47,184 nt of DNA from Euprymna scolopes (GCA_024364805.1 CM044519.1:46675449-46722632), one strand, 5' to 3'; positions 22,588-34,938 are shown, counted from the stretch's first letter. Made by a program: numbers and translations. Notes: generated by a model not told the origin, from the sequence alone.

Positions 22588-22699
22588 TCAAGTGACTGTA
22601 AGCATTGGTGGTTACACTGTAAATGTTGAAAGCTTCAAATACCTTGGCGCCAATTGTACAGCTTCTTCAAACAAAAAAAAACGAAGTCGAATCGTAATT

Positions 22700-23110
22700 T
22701 TCCCTCGTATGACGACGATTTAAAAAAAGTAAAACTCGAATCACATTTCAATCTTCCCATCTCTCGACGCTTTCAATTTTCACAAAGTTCGACACGAATC
22801 ATTGTAATCTTTTCAGTTCTCGACACTTTCAGTTTTCCCAAAATTAAACGCAAAGCAATTAATATTTCTATTTCTGAACGCTTCCAATCTTAACAGCGTT
22901 CAGCGCGAATCATTTGAATCTTGTTATTCTCGACGCTTTAAATTTTTACAAAGGTCGACGCGAATCGACGCTTTGAATCTTTTAATTTCGATGCTAAATA
23001 TTGTATTCGTTTCATTCTTTGACTCTTTAAATTTTCACAAAGTTCGACGCGAATCATTTAATGTTTCTCTTTCTCGACGCTTTCAATTTTCACAAGTCCC
23101 ACTTTCGTCT
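22700..23110. repeat. ~57-bp degenerate minisatellite, 6-7 copies
   Basis: The pair of phrases 'CTCGACGCTTTCAATTTTCAC' and 'AAGTTCGACGCGAATCATTT' recurs at about 22756, 22818, 22873, 22929, 23018 and 23072 with moderate divergence. It directly follows the RTE-type LINE, so it may have grown from its 3' tail region or from the insertion site. Confidence 0.75.
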
Positions 23111-23354
23111 CGGTCGAATCGATTTTCCACAGAGATAGATCGTTATAAAAAAGAATTGTTGTGAGCTTTCATACGACTTTCTACATTTTCACATGTTCAG
23201 TTCCATGCTCTCTCGAACTTCGTCTTTTTATAACGTTTTCTTGAAATTACGCAAAGTTGTTTGTTTTGCAGCGACCTTTGTTTCACAATTACTTTATTGA
23301 TGTCTATTGCGATCTTATTAAGAAAATATGAAGTCTATTTCCTGATGATAGTAT
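23111..23354. other. Unassigned spacer between two minisatellites
   Basis: Contains the block at 23171-23240 similar to 20281-20365. No gene recognised. Confidence 0.4.
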
Positions 23355-24830
23355 TTATGTATTTGCCTGTGTGTACATTCTTGTCTGGTGTGTATCTATA
23401 TACTTATGCGTATGCCTTTGCCTAGTATGTGTTTGCCTGTGTATATATGTTTTCATATATGTGTATAAGTTTGCATGTGTATATATGTTTGCATATATGT
23501 GTATAAGTTTGCCTGTGTATATATGCTTGCATATATGTGTATAAGTTTACCTGTGTATATATGTTTGCATATATGTGTATAAGTTTGCCTATGTGCATAT
23601 GTTAGCTTGTCTGTGTATGTTTGCCTATATGGATGTGTTTGCATATATGTATATATGTTTGCCTATGTGTATATGTTTGCCTGTGTGTATGTGTTTGCCT
23701 ATGTGTATATATTTTCCTGTGTGTATATGTTTTCCTATGAGTGTATGTTGGCCTTTGTGTATATGTTTTCCTATTTATATATGTTTGCCTGTGTATATAT
23801 CTTAACCTATGTGTATATGTTTTCATATGTGCATGTGTTTGCCTATGTGCATATGTTTGCTTTTGTGTATGTGTTTGCTTTTGAGTTTATTTTTCCTGTG
23901 TGTATATGTTTTCCTATATGTATATATTTTCCTGTGTGTATGTGTTAGCCTGTGTGCACGTGTCGTCTTATACGTATATGTTTACCTATGTGTATATGTT
24001 TTCCTATTTGGATCTGTTTGACTATGTGTAAATGGGCGCATGTGTGTATATGTGTTTCTATGTGTAAATGTTTGGTATGTGTATATGTTTTTTATGTGTG
24101 TGTTTGTCTATGTGTATATGTTTGCTTAAGTGTATGTGTTTTCCTATGTCTGTATTTTTTCCTATGAGTACATGTTTTCCTATGTATGCGTTTACCTTAA
24201 TCTATATGTTTGCTTATGTGTATACGTTTTCCTGGGTCTATATGTTTTTCTGTCTGTATATGTTTGCCTGCATGTATGTGTTAACCTTTGTGTATGTGTT
24301 GTCTGATGTGTATATGTGTTTCTGTTTGTATATGTTTGTCTGTGTGTATGTGTTTACCTATGCGTATGCGATTGCCTTTGTGTATATGTTTACTCCGTGT
24401 GTATATGTTTTCATATTTGTATATGTTTTGTTATGTGTATATGTTTGCCTGTGCGTATATGTTTTCCTGTCTGTATGTGTTGTCTCATGTGTATATGTTT
24501 GCATGAGTGTTCATTTTTTCCTTATGTGTATATGTTTGCCTATGTGCATATACCTCCATGTGTATATGTTTGTGTGTGTGTTTTACTATGTGTATATGTT
24601 TGCATGTGTGTATACCTTAGCCTTTGTGTATGTGGTTTCCTGTGTGTATATGTTTTCATGCGTGTATGTGTTCTCCAGTGTATATGTTTGCCTATATGTA
24701 TGTGTTTGCTTGTGTATATGCGTTTGCCTTTTTGTATATATTGGCCTATGTGCATGCGTTTTCGTCTGTGGTTACTTATGTGTATATGTTTTCCTTTGTG
24801 TATATGTTTACCTGTGTGAATGGGTTTGAA
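23355..24830. repeat. 18-bp minisatellite array of about 1.5 kb
   Basis: Roughly 80 copies of an 18-bp unit of the form TATGTGTATATGTTTGCC with many point variants. Because 18 is a multiple of three and the unit has no stop in several frames, long open frames appear on both strands (for example 253 codons at 24068-24829 with CIC/CMC and YVYMF repeats). These are by-products of the repeat, not genes. Confidence 0.95.
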
Positions 24831-27482
24831 AAGATACATCGATCAATACAAGTAAAGAGGTTTTCTCTGTCCCGTCAAGCATTTGAGTGACTGAAAAACG
24901 GATATTGCTAAACCAGAAATTACAATAACAGATCAACATAGTATTTTGGTTGTTAAAACGGATGCACCAGATTGTGTTATTTCTGCTTCTTTGAGACAAG
25001 CTGATCGTCCTATAGCATTTTTCAAACACCTCTCACAGGCTGAACGACGGCACCTGACAATTGAATAGGAAGCCTTCGCCATAGTCGAGGCATTAAGAAA
25101 ATGGCGACACTACCTGATCGGACGCCTTTTGAAAATTATTACTGACCAACAAGTTGCTTTTATATTTAACTCTAAGACTACAAGCAAAATAAAGAATGAG
25201 AAAATACGAGGTGGAGAATTGGACTACCTTGTTTCTCCTTTTACGCCAGTTTCCGACCCGGCAAAGAAAACTTAACAGCTTATACATTGTCAAGTGAGGA
25301 CAAACTTCGAACGCTACATAACAATCTCTGTCACCCGGACATTACTCGAATGGTTAATGTGGTGAGGTGTAGAAACTTACTTTTGTCAGTAAGGGAGGTA
25401 AAAAAATTATAAATTTCTCCTGGGCCTCGGTTTTATAAACCCAAAACAGGTGTTTTAATAAAAGCAACACAAACACTTGAAAGACTCAATCTTGATTTTA
25501 AAGGGTCGCTACCAAGCAAAACAAGGAAACGATATATATTAACTGTTGTCGACGAATATTCACTGTTTCTTTTTGCCTTTCTTTGTTTATACATATCGGC
25601 TACTGAAATTATACAATGCCTCTGTTCACTATTCGCCGTCTTTGGAATTCCTGCCTACATTGTGCGAAGGTATGGAAAGCATGTTCACAACTTAGCAATA
25701 AAGAAAACTATTATACCAGTATATATATATAAAATTACATTATTTAAAACAAAACAAGTTCATACATTAGTGCAATAATTGGGTAGTCGCGTAAGGACGT
25801 GTGATTGTGGCTTGTACATGTTGACCTCTGTGGAAGTGTGCACAAATAGAGGTTATAGTTCATATTTTATACGAGCGATTTTACACGAGCTTAATTATAA
25901 GTCTTGGATTGTTCATATTGTATTAGCTCTATGTGTAAGCATCTTACAGGTAACAATGTTTATATGAAAAATATGCAAGCCTACCTCATGTTTCTGTTGT
26001 CGCTCTCCGAGTACATGCTTATGAAGCGCATGGTTTATACGTGTGCACGGCTTGGTGCCAAGCGAAAAATTGAAAAAAGAGAAGGGGGCGGAAGTCTTAT
26101 GCCAAAGGTCACCAGAAATACATGCGCATCAAAGCCGTGTGATGCCTGCACGTACTCCGCTCCATGCGTGTGTGCTACTGCACACAGCTTGTTCCGTGTC
26201 TGTGTGTTTGATGCAGACAAAGCAAGTTTGGCAGGTCTAAACGGCTAAACATGTGCTGAAATAAAGCCTCGGTTTTATAAACCCAAGACAGGCGTTTTAA
26301 TAAAAGCAACACAAACGCTTGAAAGACTCAATCTTGGTTTTAAAGGACCGCTACCAAGCAAAACAAGGAAACGATATATATTAACTGCTGTCGACGAATA
26401 TTCACTGTTTCTTTTTGTCTTTCCTTCTTCAAACATATCGGCTAATGTAATTATACAATGCCTCTGTTCACTATTCGCCGTCTTTGGAATTCCTGCCTAT
26501 ATACATTCATACCGAGGGGCTTCTTTCATGTCACAGCAACTTCGACAATTACTACAGGAACGAAGGGTAGCCATAAGCCGGACAACTCCCTACAAACGTA
26601 AGGGTAACGACCAATGCGAAAAATATAACGGCATTCTTTGGAAGACCGTTGTATGCATCAAATAATGGATATTCGATTGATAATTGGGAAATCTCCTTCC
26701 TGTCGCTTTATACGCCATTCGATCGCTATTGTGTACCGCCACGAATGCCACCCTACACGAAAGATTTTTATCTCTTCAGCGACCCGTTACTCTGTTTTTG
26801 AGACGACATGCACGTTACACCAAGAACGATCCCTAGATGGACGAAGTAGAGCTCATAAAGGCGAATCCCTATTACGCTCTAGTACGACATGAAGATGGTA
26901 GACAGTCTATTCTGTCTCTCGAAGACCTCGCACCTGCCGGGGACGTACCAAGACCATGGACAGCCCCATAGGACAGACCAACCCCCCTGGCACTGAAGCC
27001 CCTACGGAAAATCATGACACTGAAATTGCTCCTGACACGTCGTCTAATGACACTTTCTCCGTTGAGGCTCTGTCAGACACTTCGGATGGATCAACATTTG
27101 AATCCCTGACAGATGAAGCACTAGCACCGAAAAAGCATGTTCCTCCAGAGATTGACTTTTACGTGGGAGGGCTTGCTCCTCTGAGGAGACATTTCGCAGC
27201 GAGGTATTTTAGAGTCCACAGAAAGGCTCGCCCTATTTGAGTATTCCGATCCCGAATCATGGATTCTCGAAGCAGCCACTGGGAACTTGTAGGGAGCCTG
27301 GACATTTCAGGGACTTTCCCTCTTATCAGTGAGAAATTTAGTTGTAGAAAATGTTGTGTATATAGATTATCTCCCCTTTGATAATCCAAGCCATAAAAGC
27401 TGTACATTTCCGCTTATCAGGTAGACGAGTAGTAAGATTCTTTATTGAATATATGGAATCTCTTGTCTTGTTTTCATTACAA
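24831..27482 (+). mobile_element. Ty3/Gypsy-type LTR retrotransposon remnant, broken
   Basis: Fossil LTR element on the plus strand. Parts that can be named: the end of RT and RNase H (about 24840-25190), an integrase core (about 25430-25675), unrelated sequence of unknown origin (about 25676-26262), a second partial integrase copy (about 26267-26650) and integrase C-terminal and tail sequence (about 26820-27240), then a probable 3' LTR. Gag, protease and most of RT are absent, and the upstream end meets the 18-bp minisatellite. The element is broken in several places and not functional. The two integrase segments are alike over about 235 bp at roughly 95% by eye, so the internal duplication is fairly young. 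Confidence 0.75.
27288..27482 (+). repeat. Probable 3' LTR of the Gypsy-type element
   Basis: About 195 bp starting TGTAGGGAGC and ending CATTACA, in the right place after the pol remains, with a CATAAAAGC box in the middle. No 5' partner is present in the window, so the call rests on position and TG...CA ends only. Confidence 0.4.
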
Positions 27483-28074
27483 CATATATAAAAATATAAA
27501 TATAAATAAATACTGGCAGACTCACACCCAGGATAAAAATACCCCCAACATACTTATACACCAGGCAGGAAAAGGAAAACTATGGCGTAAAGCTTCCTAT
27601 CTTTGAAAGTGGCAATCTAGCTATGATATGCCAACCAATGTCAGCCATCAATACTTAATAAAAAAAAGGTTATGGCTCTTATCTTTACGATTGCCAGCAA
27701 CAACAGATCTTTTTAAGGCGGACCGTGGCCTGTTGTTCAAAAGATGGTGCTTTTTTGTCACCACTATTAAAAGTTACAAAAATGGAGCAAAACAGCAAAA
27801 GAAAATCTTGGTCGAGAAAATAAAAGAAAAGAAATCAACCCCAATGAAAAGAAACTAATAAGATCTAAGTGCTAATAATCTTTGTCCTTCATATAACCGC
27901 CCTCATTTCACGAACCTATCATATTTTCACTGATTTTTTCTTTGATAGCTTGATAATATGCGTTTAAAAAACACCCTAGATATGTATCAGCTTAATTATG
28001 AACTAGCAAACACATACTTTTCTAATTCTTACGTTTCTTGGATATTTTCGGTTTTGGTAACAATTTCTATTGTG
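27483..28074. other. Unassigned AT-rich spacer
   Basis: A 76-codon Lys-rich plus-strand frame at 27628-27858 has no recognisable domain or start context. I regard it as chance. Confidence 0.5.
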
Positions 28075-29050
28075 ACGATTAACAATTAAGTAACGTAGAG
28101 TTGTGACGATGAATAATTAAGTAACATAGATTTGTGACGATGAATAATTAAGTAACGTAGAGTTTTAACGAAAAATAATGAAGTAATGAAGAGTTGTGAC
28201 GATGAATGATTAAGTAACATAGAGTTGTAACGACGAAACATAGAGTTGTAACGATGTAACGTAGAGTTGTGACGATGAATAATTAAGTAACATAGATTTG
28301 TGACGATGAATAATTAAGTAACGTAGAGTTGTGACGATGAATAATTAAGTAATGAAGAGTTGTGACGATGAATAATTAAGTAACATAGATTTGTGACGAC
28401 GAATAATTAAGTAACGTAGAGTTGTGACGATGAATAATTAAGTAACGTAGAGTTGTGACGACGAATAATAAAGTTACATAGAGTTGTGACGACGAATAAT
28501 TAAGTAACGTAGAGTTGTGACGACGAATAATTAAGTAATGTAGAGTTGTGACGATGGATAATTAAGTAACATAGATTTGTGACGAGGAATAATTAGGNNN
28601 NNNNNNNNNNNNNNNNNNNNNNNNNNNNNNNNNNNNNNNNNNNNNNNNNNNNNNNNNNNNNNNNNNNNNNNNNNNNNNNNNNNNNNNNNNNNNNNNNNNN
28701 NNNNNNNNNNNNNNNNNNNNNNNNNNNNNNNNNNNNNNNNNNNNNNNNNNNNNNNNNNNNNNNNNNNNNNNNNNNNNNNNNNNNNNNNNNNNNNNNNNNN
28801 NNNNNNNNNNNNNNNNNNNNNNNNNNNNNNNNNNNNNNNNNNNNNNNNNNNNNNNNNNNNNNNNNNNNNNNNNNNNNNNNNNNNNNNNNNNNNNNNNNNN
28901 NNNNNNNNNNNNNNNNNNNNNNNNNNNNNNNNNNNNNNNNNNNNNNNNNNTAACATAGAGTTGTGACGACGAATAATTAAGTAATGTAGATTTGTGACGA
29001 CGAATAATTAAGTAATGCAGAGTTGAGACGATGAATAATTAATTAACGTA
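28075..29050. repeat. 31-bp minisatellite array split by a gap
   Basis: Units beginning GTGACGATGAATAATTAAG and ending AACGTAGAGTT or AACATAGATTT repeat every 31 bp, with occasional short units near 28165-28260. The AGAGTT and AGATTT versions and GATG/GACG variants alternate in groups, indicating higher-order units. No spacers occur between repeats, so this is not CRISPR. Confidence 0.95.
28598..28950. other. Assembly gap (353 N)
   Basis: N run inside the 31-bp array. The true array length is therefore unknown. Confidence 0.99.
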
Positions 29051-30065
29051 GAATTTACTTTCGGCAAAAAGTGCTTTTTTCAGGGTTGAACGTTTATCGT
29101 TCTCCTCTGTTTCACCTTTAAGTTTTTTACATGTAACCTTTTTACACCAAGTGGTCCCATGTCTTGTTCAGAGTTATTTTCATTAAAACAAATCAGATTT
29201 AAAAAAACGGGAATATTTTTGAAATGTTGTAATCTGTATGAGAAAATTTTGAGCATAATTATCGATTCCAAAATCGAGTTTAAATATATTTATAATTTTT
29301 AAAACTTCCTTTTTATTGCCGGTGTTCTTATGATAAATGAATAATGACACGGGCAAAAAGTCAAATAAAATGGCACAAGTAAATAATGGAAAATAAGAAA
29401 ACACGTGAAAATATGTGTGTTTTAAGTTGTTTTTTGCATGTAACTCTTTACACGAAGCTGTTTTATGTCATGTAACTCTTTACACGAAGCAGTTTTATGT
29501 CTTCGGACAGGATTCTCCGAGAAGCAAACACCCCCTCCCACAAAAATATTCTACGTATTTAGGAGATTTCGGAATCAAAATAGGAATCCGCAATTACAGC
29601 TCAACCGGGACTTTAAAACTGATGTAATGAATAATAGTACATTTTGGTTCTTTCTTCCTCACAAGAATTTCATTGGTTGGGGAATAATTATGGACTGATA
29701 GAGCCACCTGGGAAAGATGTCAAAAAGTACATCATTGATCGTCATAACAATAGTCTGTTGCTCAGTGAAAAAAAAATTATTTTTTTTATTTATGCGATGA
29801 TTATCGATATGACGTGCAATGCTGAAAACATTATTTATGTTTCTGAATTTTTGAGATGAGAATTGATAATTTGGAATATTCGGACTACTGTTCTCATCTT
29901 GCCTGTTATTCGGGTAACTTTTCGAGCGTATTTTGTCAAACTTGGGAATTTACACAGAATTTCGAACGGACCCGTTTATTAAATCTACGGGAGTAACATG
30001 CTCTTGTTTCGCTAATGATAAGTGAGAAAGAAGCTTAAGTAATTCACAATTGTATTTTAGTGTTG
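29051..30065. other. AT-rich region with short duplications and repeat R1
   Basis: CATGTAACTCTTTACACGAA is tandemly repeated in two 32-bp units at 29437-29468 and 29469-29500, and a diverged third relative lies at about 29131-29165. Repeat R1 occupies about 29830-30060. No gene supported. Confidence 0.55.
29830..30065 (+). repeat. Dispersed repeat family R1, copy 2
   Basis: 'TTTCTGAATTTTTGAGATGA', 'CTACTGTTCTCATCTTG', 'AATTTCGAACGGACCCGTTT', 'CTACGGGAGTAACATG' and 'CACAATTGTATTTTAG' appear in the same order as in 33280-33560. Confidence 0.6.
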
Positions 30066-32499
30066 ATTGTACTGAGAACTGTTATTTAGGGAATAAGGTG
30101 ATAAAAACCGACACTAAACCCAAGATTCTTACCTTTTAAAAATGTAATTACAAAATAGCTATCTATAATCAAAAAGAAACTTTGATTTTTTTTCAACATT
30201 ATATGTTAATTGGGCTCAGTCTTAATTATATTTCTGGAAATCTAACTCCTTATGAACAATATCTATGACCGAACATACCAATTAATGAATACATTTCTTC
30301 TTTTAGAATACAACGAATTAAAGTGTCCCTAAATATTTCTAAACATAATGCGATTTATTGCTTACTTCTTTTTAGACATTAACTTTTATAACATTTTTTA
30401 ATCCTTATATTTGTTCTGTAGTTCCTTTGACAAAATCATATTTTACTTTAAATTGTCCTGCTACATATAAAGCCATTGAAACAGTTTTAGCAAATGCATG
30501 CCTAATAAAATCCGACAATATTAATATTTAATATTGTTAGATATAATGTGTTGCATTAATGCGATCAATATGAACTATTTAAAAAACGAAATAGAACAAA
30601 ATTATTGAAGTGCATTGCTCAAAGCAAACACCAGAGAGAAACGTTGGTGTACAGAAACTTTGAAATTCAAAATGAATATGTAATATTTAGTTAACATTCT
30701 TTTCAATCTCTTCGGGCAAAGCTGAGAAACAGATCCGGCTAGTGTAATATAAATTACAAAAACTCGAATTACGTATATAAAATTACGTACGTTTGACTCT
30801 GGATACAATTAAATACTGAAAAGAAAATGAATTATTAATTTAGGAAATAAATAAACAGTAAATAAAACAACTTACAATCGTCTGATAAATAATTTTTAAA
30901 ACAAAAGCGAACGATGTTTTCAAATGGAACGATTAAAATTTAAAGAAATAATTTAAATACAAAGTTATTAGTGCAGAAATATATCTTTTTAAATCCAGAT
31001 TATAGAAAAATGTGTAGGATAATTTAGCCAAGAAATGGTTTTGACATAAAGTTATTATCCGTATTCTGTATAAATACCAAAAGTGATTGATTAATACATT
31101 TTGTAAGTGTTATAAAATCTGTTGATACAAAATTACAAAACTATTTAGGAATAAATATACATAATAAATATATATAATAAATATATATAATAAATATATA
31201 TATATAATAAAAATATATAAATATATATAAACAGTTTTGTTTTACACAATTTTTATGGAGATATATTTGTGTTTTTTTTTAATTATACTTTTGGATGAGA
31301 CTAAATATTAGTTTTTAAAAATATTATGCAAATAATTCCTGACAGAAATAATAAAAGTGAAACATGTTTATACAAACGTTTCAATGAAATTTAATGAATT
31401 TATAGAAAGAAATTAACGTTAAAATGTGCGATTAACTTTTTTGCGTGGTTTATTGACTCCCGATATCAAAAACTAAATGATATCTTCAAAATATAGTAAT
31501 TATACAAGTGCTACATTTGATTTATTATTAAAACTAGAAAAACTATTTGTTTAACGGGTTTAAATGCTATAAAGAAAATATTTAACTTTAACTATTTTTA
31601 GATCATCATAAGAATATATACAGTTAAAATAAAAATAAATCAACATTGTGTTTGCTGAATTACAAAAAAAAAAAACGAGTGCGTTTTACTTTATAATTAA
31701 AGTCACGTGTAAATTAGTAATAAATATATTTTGACAAATATAAAACGTCACAGCATTTTCCCGGCAAAAATACTTCCTTTTAATTACACGTGCCCAAATG
31801 AGAAATACTTCTTTATTTTTCAGAAAATAAAATACAGTCACTTTTAAAACACTTTGTAAATCCCTCGGCAATTTCTTTAAGAATAAAACCAAAAATAATA
31901 ATCATTCGTAATAGTTAGTACTGGGACCATTCTTCTTTACTTTGTGACGTTACTATATTACGTGCCTTTTAGTGACACGGCCTTATTTACGAAGGTCACG
32001 TCTCATTCCAACAACGTGTTGAATTGTATGTAATGTATGTTTTGCTACTTCGAGGAGGCATACACAATTTTGGAGTATAAGAGTATAGTAGTTATTCTCT
32101 ACTTTTTGATGCGTACATTATTTCATGTGGAATTTCTGTTAAAAAGTAATCAAATAAAAATTTGGATAGAACTTTTCTAAATAGAAATTAAATTTAAAGA
32201 AAATTCATATTATCTAAAACAAGGAGAAATATTTACAAATAAATTTATATGGTATACATTATATATAATTACTTACGTTAACACATAGCATAAAAATAAT
32301 GCATAATAAGGTCATGCATAATAAGGTCATGTATAGAAAGGTTACATTTAATGCTAGTGAGACTAAACTGCTTTCCTACAAAAGCCTTCTGAACCACTGA
32401 TTTTCATGTCAAATAACCACCTACCTGATAGCTCATCCTTCAGATTCATCGACATAACACAGATAACATGAATTGCAACTAACACATTGAGTACATTGC
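30066..32499. other. 2.4 kb of AT-rich sequence without recognised features
   Basis: Very AT-rich. It holds a (TATAATAAATA)n stretch at about 31150-31230 and a 15-bp repeat (GCATAATAAGGTCAT, twice) at 32301-32330. Short frames at 30602-30808 and 31686-31892 show no family features. Confidence 0.6.
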
Positions 32500-33075
32500 G
32501 AAGTTGTTGCCATGAAGGTGGGCTCCCTCTACCGTGCTAGACAATTTGTCACACCAGAGAATATCCTACATCTTTACACAGTTACAATTCACCCATGCAC
32601 ACTACAGACTAGTACTTTTACCACTAGTACCTCACTCTTAGACAAAGTTGACAGAAAGAGTTTCAAATCTAATTTACCCCCCCCCTTACTGTCGGTTAAG
32701 CTCTTAACTCTGCTCCACAATTTCGCATCTCTATCCATGCTTTACAAAAACTTCAATAAAATGTACTCATAGCACGTGCCCTCTTGACGTGCATGCACCT
32801 GACTAACTTAGCAAGCAGCTAAATCCCACCCTTTCACTTTTAAGATCTTTAGATACCGGAACGCCTTCTACTCTAATAGTTTCTTTTCTCGAACCGATAG
32901 ATTTTGAAATTCGCTCCTATTTCCTGCTTAAAATTATTAACCCTCAGGATTAAAATATGAACCGAGATCTCGCTACTAAACTCGTCACAATCTTCTGTTA
33001 TACACGATCCAAAATAGTAGACCACTGACTCCAAGTGGCAATACGCCTTGTTCAGGGAGAAAAAGTATATGAAAA
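32500..33075 (+). mobile_element. LINE 3'-end fragment (Jockey/CR1-like)
   Basis: Frame 32512-32772 reads MKVGSLYRARQFVTPENILH, then TSLLDKVDRKSFKSN, LHNFASLSMLYKNFNK. This is the C-terminal tail seen in the neighbouring LINEs ('KVGSL..AR..ltpe.il.ly...irP....lldk.qr...nl......nvasL.lfYkyf.g'). The 3' UTR phrase GTGGCAAT.CCTTGTT..GGG.GAAAA at about 33036-33066 matches 42064-42092 at the end of the plus-strand LINE there. It is a typical 5'-truncated insertion. Confidence 0.75.
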
Positions 33076-33279
33076 AATTAAAATAAAAACAGCAAAAAAA
33101 TCAAAAACATATTAAGGCACATATGGATCTTTCGATCAGTCTGCATTCTACGAATATACGGAGAACATTTTCCGAAATATTTTATCAGCTAAATAAAAAT
33201 ATTTACCAAAATTTCTGAATGCTATCCAATATATTCTTATAATTTTCTACACAAACCTTTTTTTTAAACCTGATAAAAA

Positions 33280-33560
33280 TTATGTTTCTGATTTTTGGGA
33301 TGAAGATTGATAATTCGTTTTTATTCGGGTTATTCGAACTCCTGTTCTCATGTTCGTACAACACTTCGGCCAATATACCCTCCGACCTTCTCTAGCTGTA
33401 TCTAGTCGTACTAGACAATCTTTCTGTCGAACTCAGGAGATATGCATAGAATTTCAAGCGGCACCCTTTATTTAATATACGGGAACCTCGATCCGTAAGC
33501 TATGATCGGGTAGAAATCCTAAATAATTTGCGATTGTATTTTTGTACGTCGTCTGCACCA
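33280..33560 (+). repeat. Dispersed repeat family R1, copy 3 (longest)
   Basis: Best preserved copy: 'TTTCTGATTTTTGGGATGAA', 'GAACTCCTGTTCTCATG', 'CTCAGGAGATATGCATAGAA', 'CACCCTTTATTTAATATACG', 'CCGTAAGCTATGATCGGG' and 'GCGATTGTATTTTTGTACG'. No coding potential. Confidence 0.6.
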
Positions 33561-33599
33561 AAGAAGGTCGGAGGTTACATAGACTGAATCGTTGTGAAA

Positions 33600-34596
33600 A
33601 CAACACTCACTATGAGAACACTGGTGCCAATAATCCATTAAGTTCTTATTAAAAATATTAATAAATAAATTACTTTCTAAAATGCTGTGTAAACTAAGCA
33701 TTTATTTTCAAATAGATTATCATTTCGATAAGTAGAAATAATAAAGCAGGAATTAAAAGAAGTGCGTTTCCATATTTCAAACTGCCATTGAATGATGAAT
33801 AATCATTTAAGTGAAAAGAAATGATGCAACTAATTAAACCCATTTCTATTAATCGCCATCCATTGTTTCGGACATCAACTTCGATTAAACCAGTTCGTAT
33901 AATTATCTTCTCATAGATAACCGCCCTTCAAGTGCTGGCACGTGTATCCTGTTTAGAAGAGATCCATTGCTTCCTTCATTACGAAAACCTTCATATCAGC
34001 TTTGTTGTTTCGATTATATGTACACCTATGACCTTTTCCGCATTTCCTATGTTATCCGCAATTTCGCACATGCGATTATATCTCCTCTACTATCAAACGT
34101 GGCGATTCTATTACAAAGCTTTGAAGGCTTCGGTGAAATGATATATAATGTTACGAGATGCGTGCCTTCTACAGCACCCAACCACTACGCTTATGACTCA
34201 TTGTCTGTGTTCATTCAATACCATTTCCGGGAGGAAATTTGATACGGTTTAATGACATGTTGGTAAAGATTTAATCATTCCATTAGTCTAGATGGAAGAT
34301 CAAGATTTGAAAACGTTCAGCTTTGTAGAGTGTTACTTTTAATCTTTCTGTAATCGAATTAAAGTAATAAAATAGCAACAAACACCAATATCATTAAAAT
34401 AATGTATCACAAATATATATTCCCACATTAACAGACGCAAACAAAACCGTCTCGAAAATGTAGTTAATTTATCCCCGATATATCTGCCTTCTATTTTGTC
34501 CCTATTCCTCCCCCGCGCAAAAAACAACTACGTCTATAGACGTTATCTTTTTCTTCTGTTTTTTTTCTTTGTTTGTCAGACGGTCTCTATTTTCTT

Positions 34597-34610
<14 letters not shown>
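33600..34610. other. Unassigned AT-rich sequence
   Basis: Frames at 33932-34242 lack any recognisable domain. No gene supported. Confidence 0.55.

Positions 34611-34611
<1 letters not shown>

Positions 34612-34674
<63 letters not shown>
34612..34674. repeat. (TA)n microsatellite at a SINE tail
   Basis: About 60 bp of TA repeats directly at the 3' end of the minus-strand SINE that follows, as expected for a SINE tail that has expanded. Confidence 0.9.
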
Positions 34675-34676
<2 letters not shown>

Positions 34677-34677
<1 letters not shown>

Positions 34678-34938
34678 CAGTCATCGACATACAGCCCTGT
34701 TTCGTTGCATCACAACTCATCATTGCTGGAAGACTAGCACCTCCCCCAAGCCGAGAATTGAACCTAGAACCATCGCGTTGAGAGTGAGCAGTTCTACCGA
34801 ATCAACTCACGGGTTCAGCGCCCGTAAATTACCTCGCCAAATGTCTATTTAAACAAACATCCGTCTACCACTTTTACAGTGCTCTAACCGCTTGTTTATA
34901 AACAAACAGTGAGCGTCGCATTTTTCAACCAATTAAGT
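34677..34938 (-). mobile_element. tRNA-derived SINE, copy 1 (minus)
   Basis: The minus strand holds an A-box-like stretch followed by a pol III B box GGTTCTAGGTTCAATTC (34771-34755). The 3' end GTATGTCGATGACTGCAAA runs into (TA)n. It is about 85-90% like copy 2 by eye. tRNA-derived SINEs are well known in cephalopods; I cannot assign this one to a named family. Confidence 0.75.

Larger units (their letters stand above)
20572..22640 (+). mobile_element. RTE-type LINE, degraded, plus strand
   Basis: A leader with 'GGGGGCCTACCGGTGGTCTTG' and 'GGTGCAAACAAGAGGCGAC' phrases (from about 20600) is followed by an endonuclease remnant (20955-21341), RT fingers (21734-22033), a palm segment with AFDSVGC (about 22142-22345) and the catalytic FADD box (22273-22587). 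The RT wording (LDFADDVGIFSE, INASKTKML) is typical of the RTE clade as I know it. Frame changes separate every block. Confidence 0.75.

Noticed and set aside
24068-24829. 253-codon Cys/Tyr-rich open frame
   Set aside because: It is produced by an 18-bp tandem repeat in which neighbouring frames on both strands are open as well. There is no start context, signal or non-repeat sequence.
25904-26248. 114-codon frame as a host gene
   Set aside because: It lies between two pieces of the same LTR fossil, shows no domain, and has Cys-rich chance composition with open frames on both strands.
27628-27858. 76-codon Lys-rich frame
   Set aside because: AT-rich context, no motif, no splice or start evidence.
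28075-29050. Regular 31-bp direct repeats as a CRISPR array
   Set aside because: Repeats are contiguous with no unique spacers, there are no cas genes, and the context is eukaryotic.
33932-34242. Overlapping 69- and 91-codon frames
   Set aside because: No signal peptide, domain or splice context. Two frames open at once in AT-rich DNA suggests chance.
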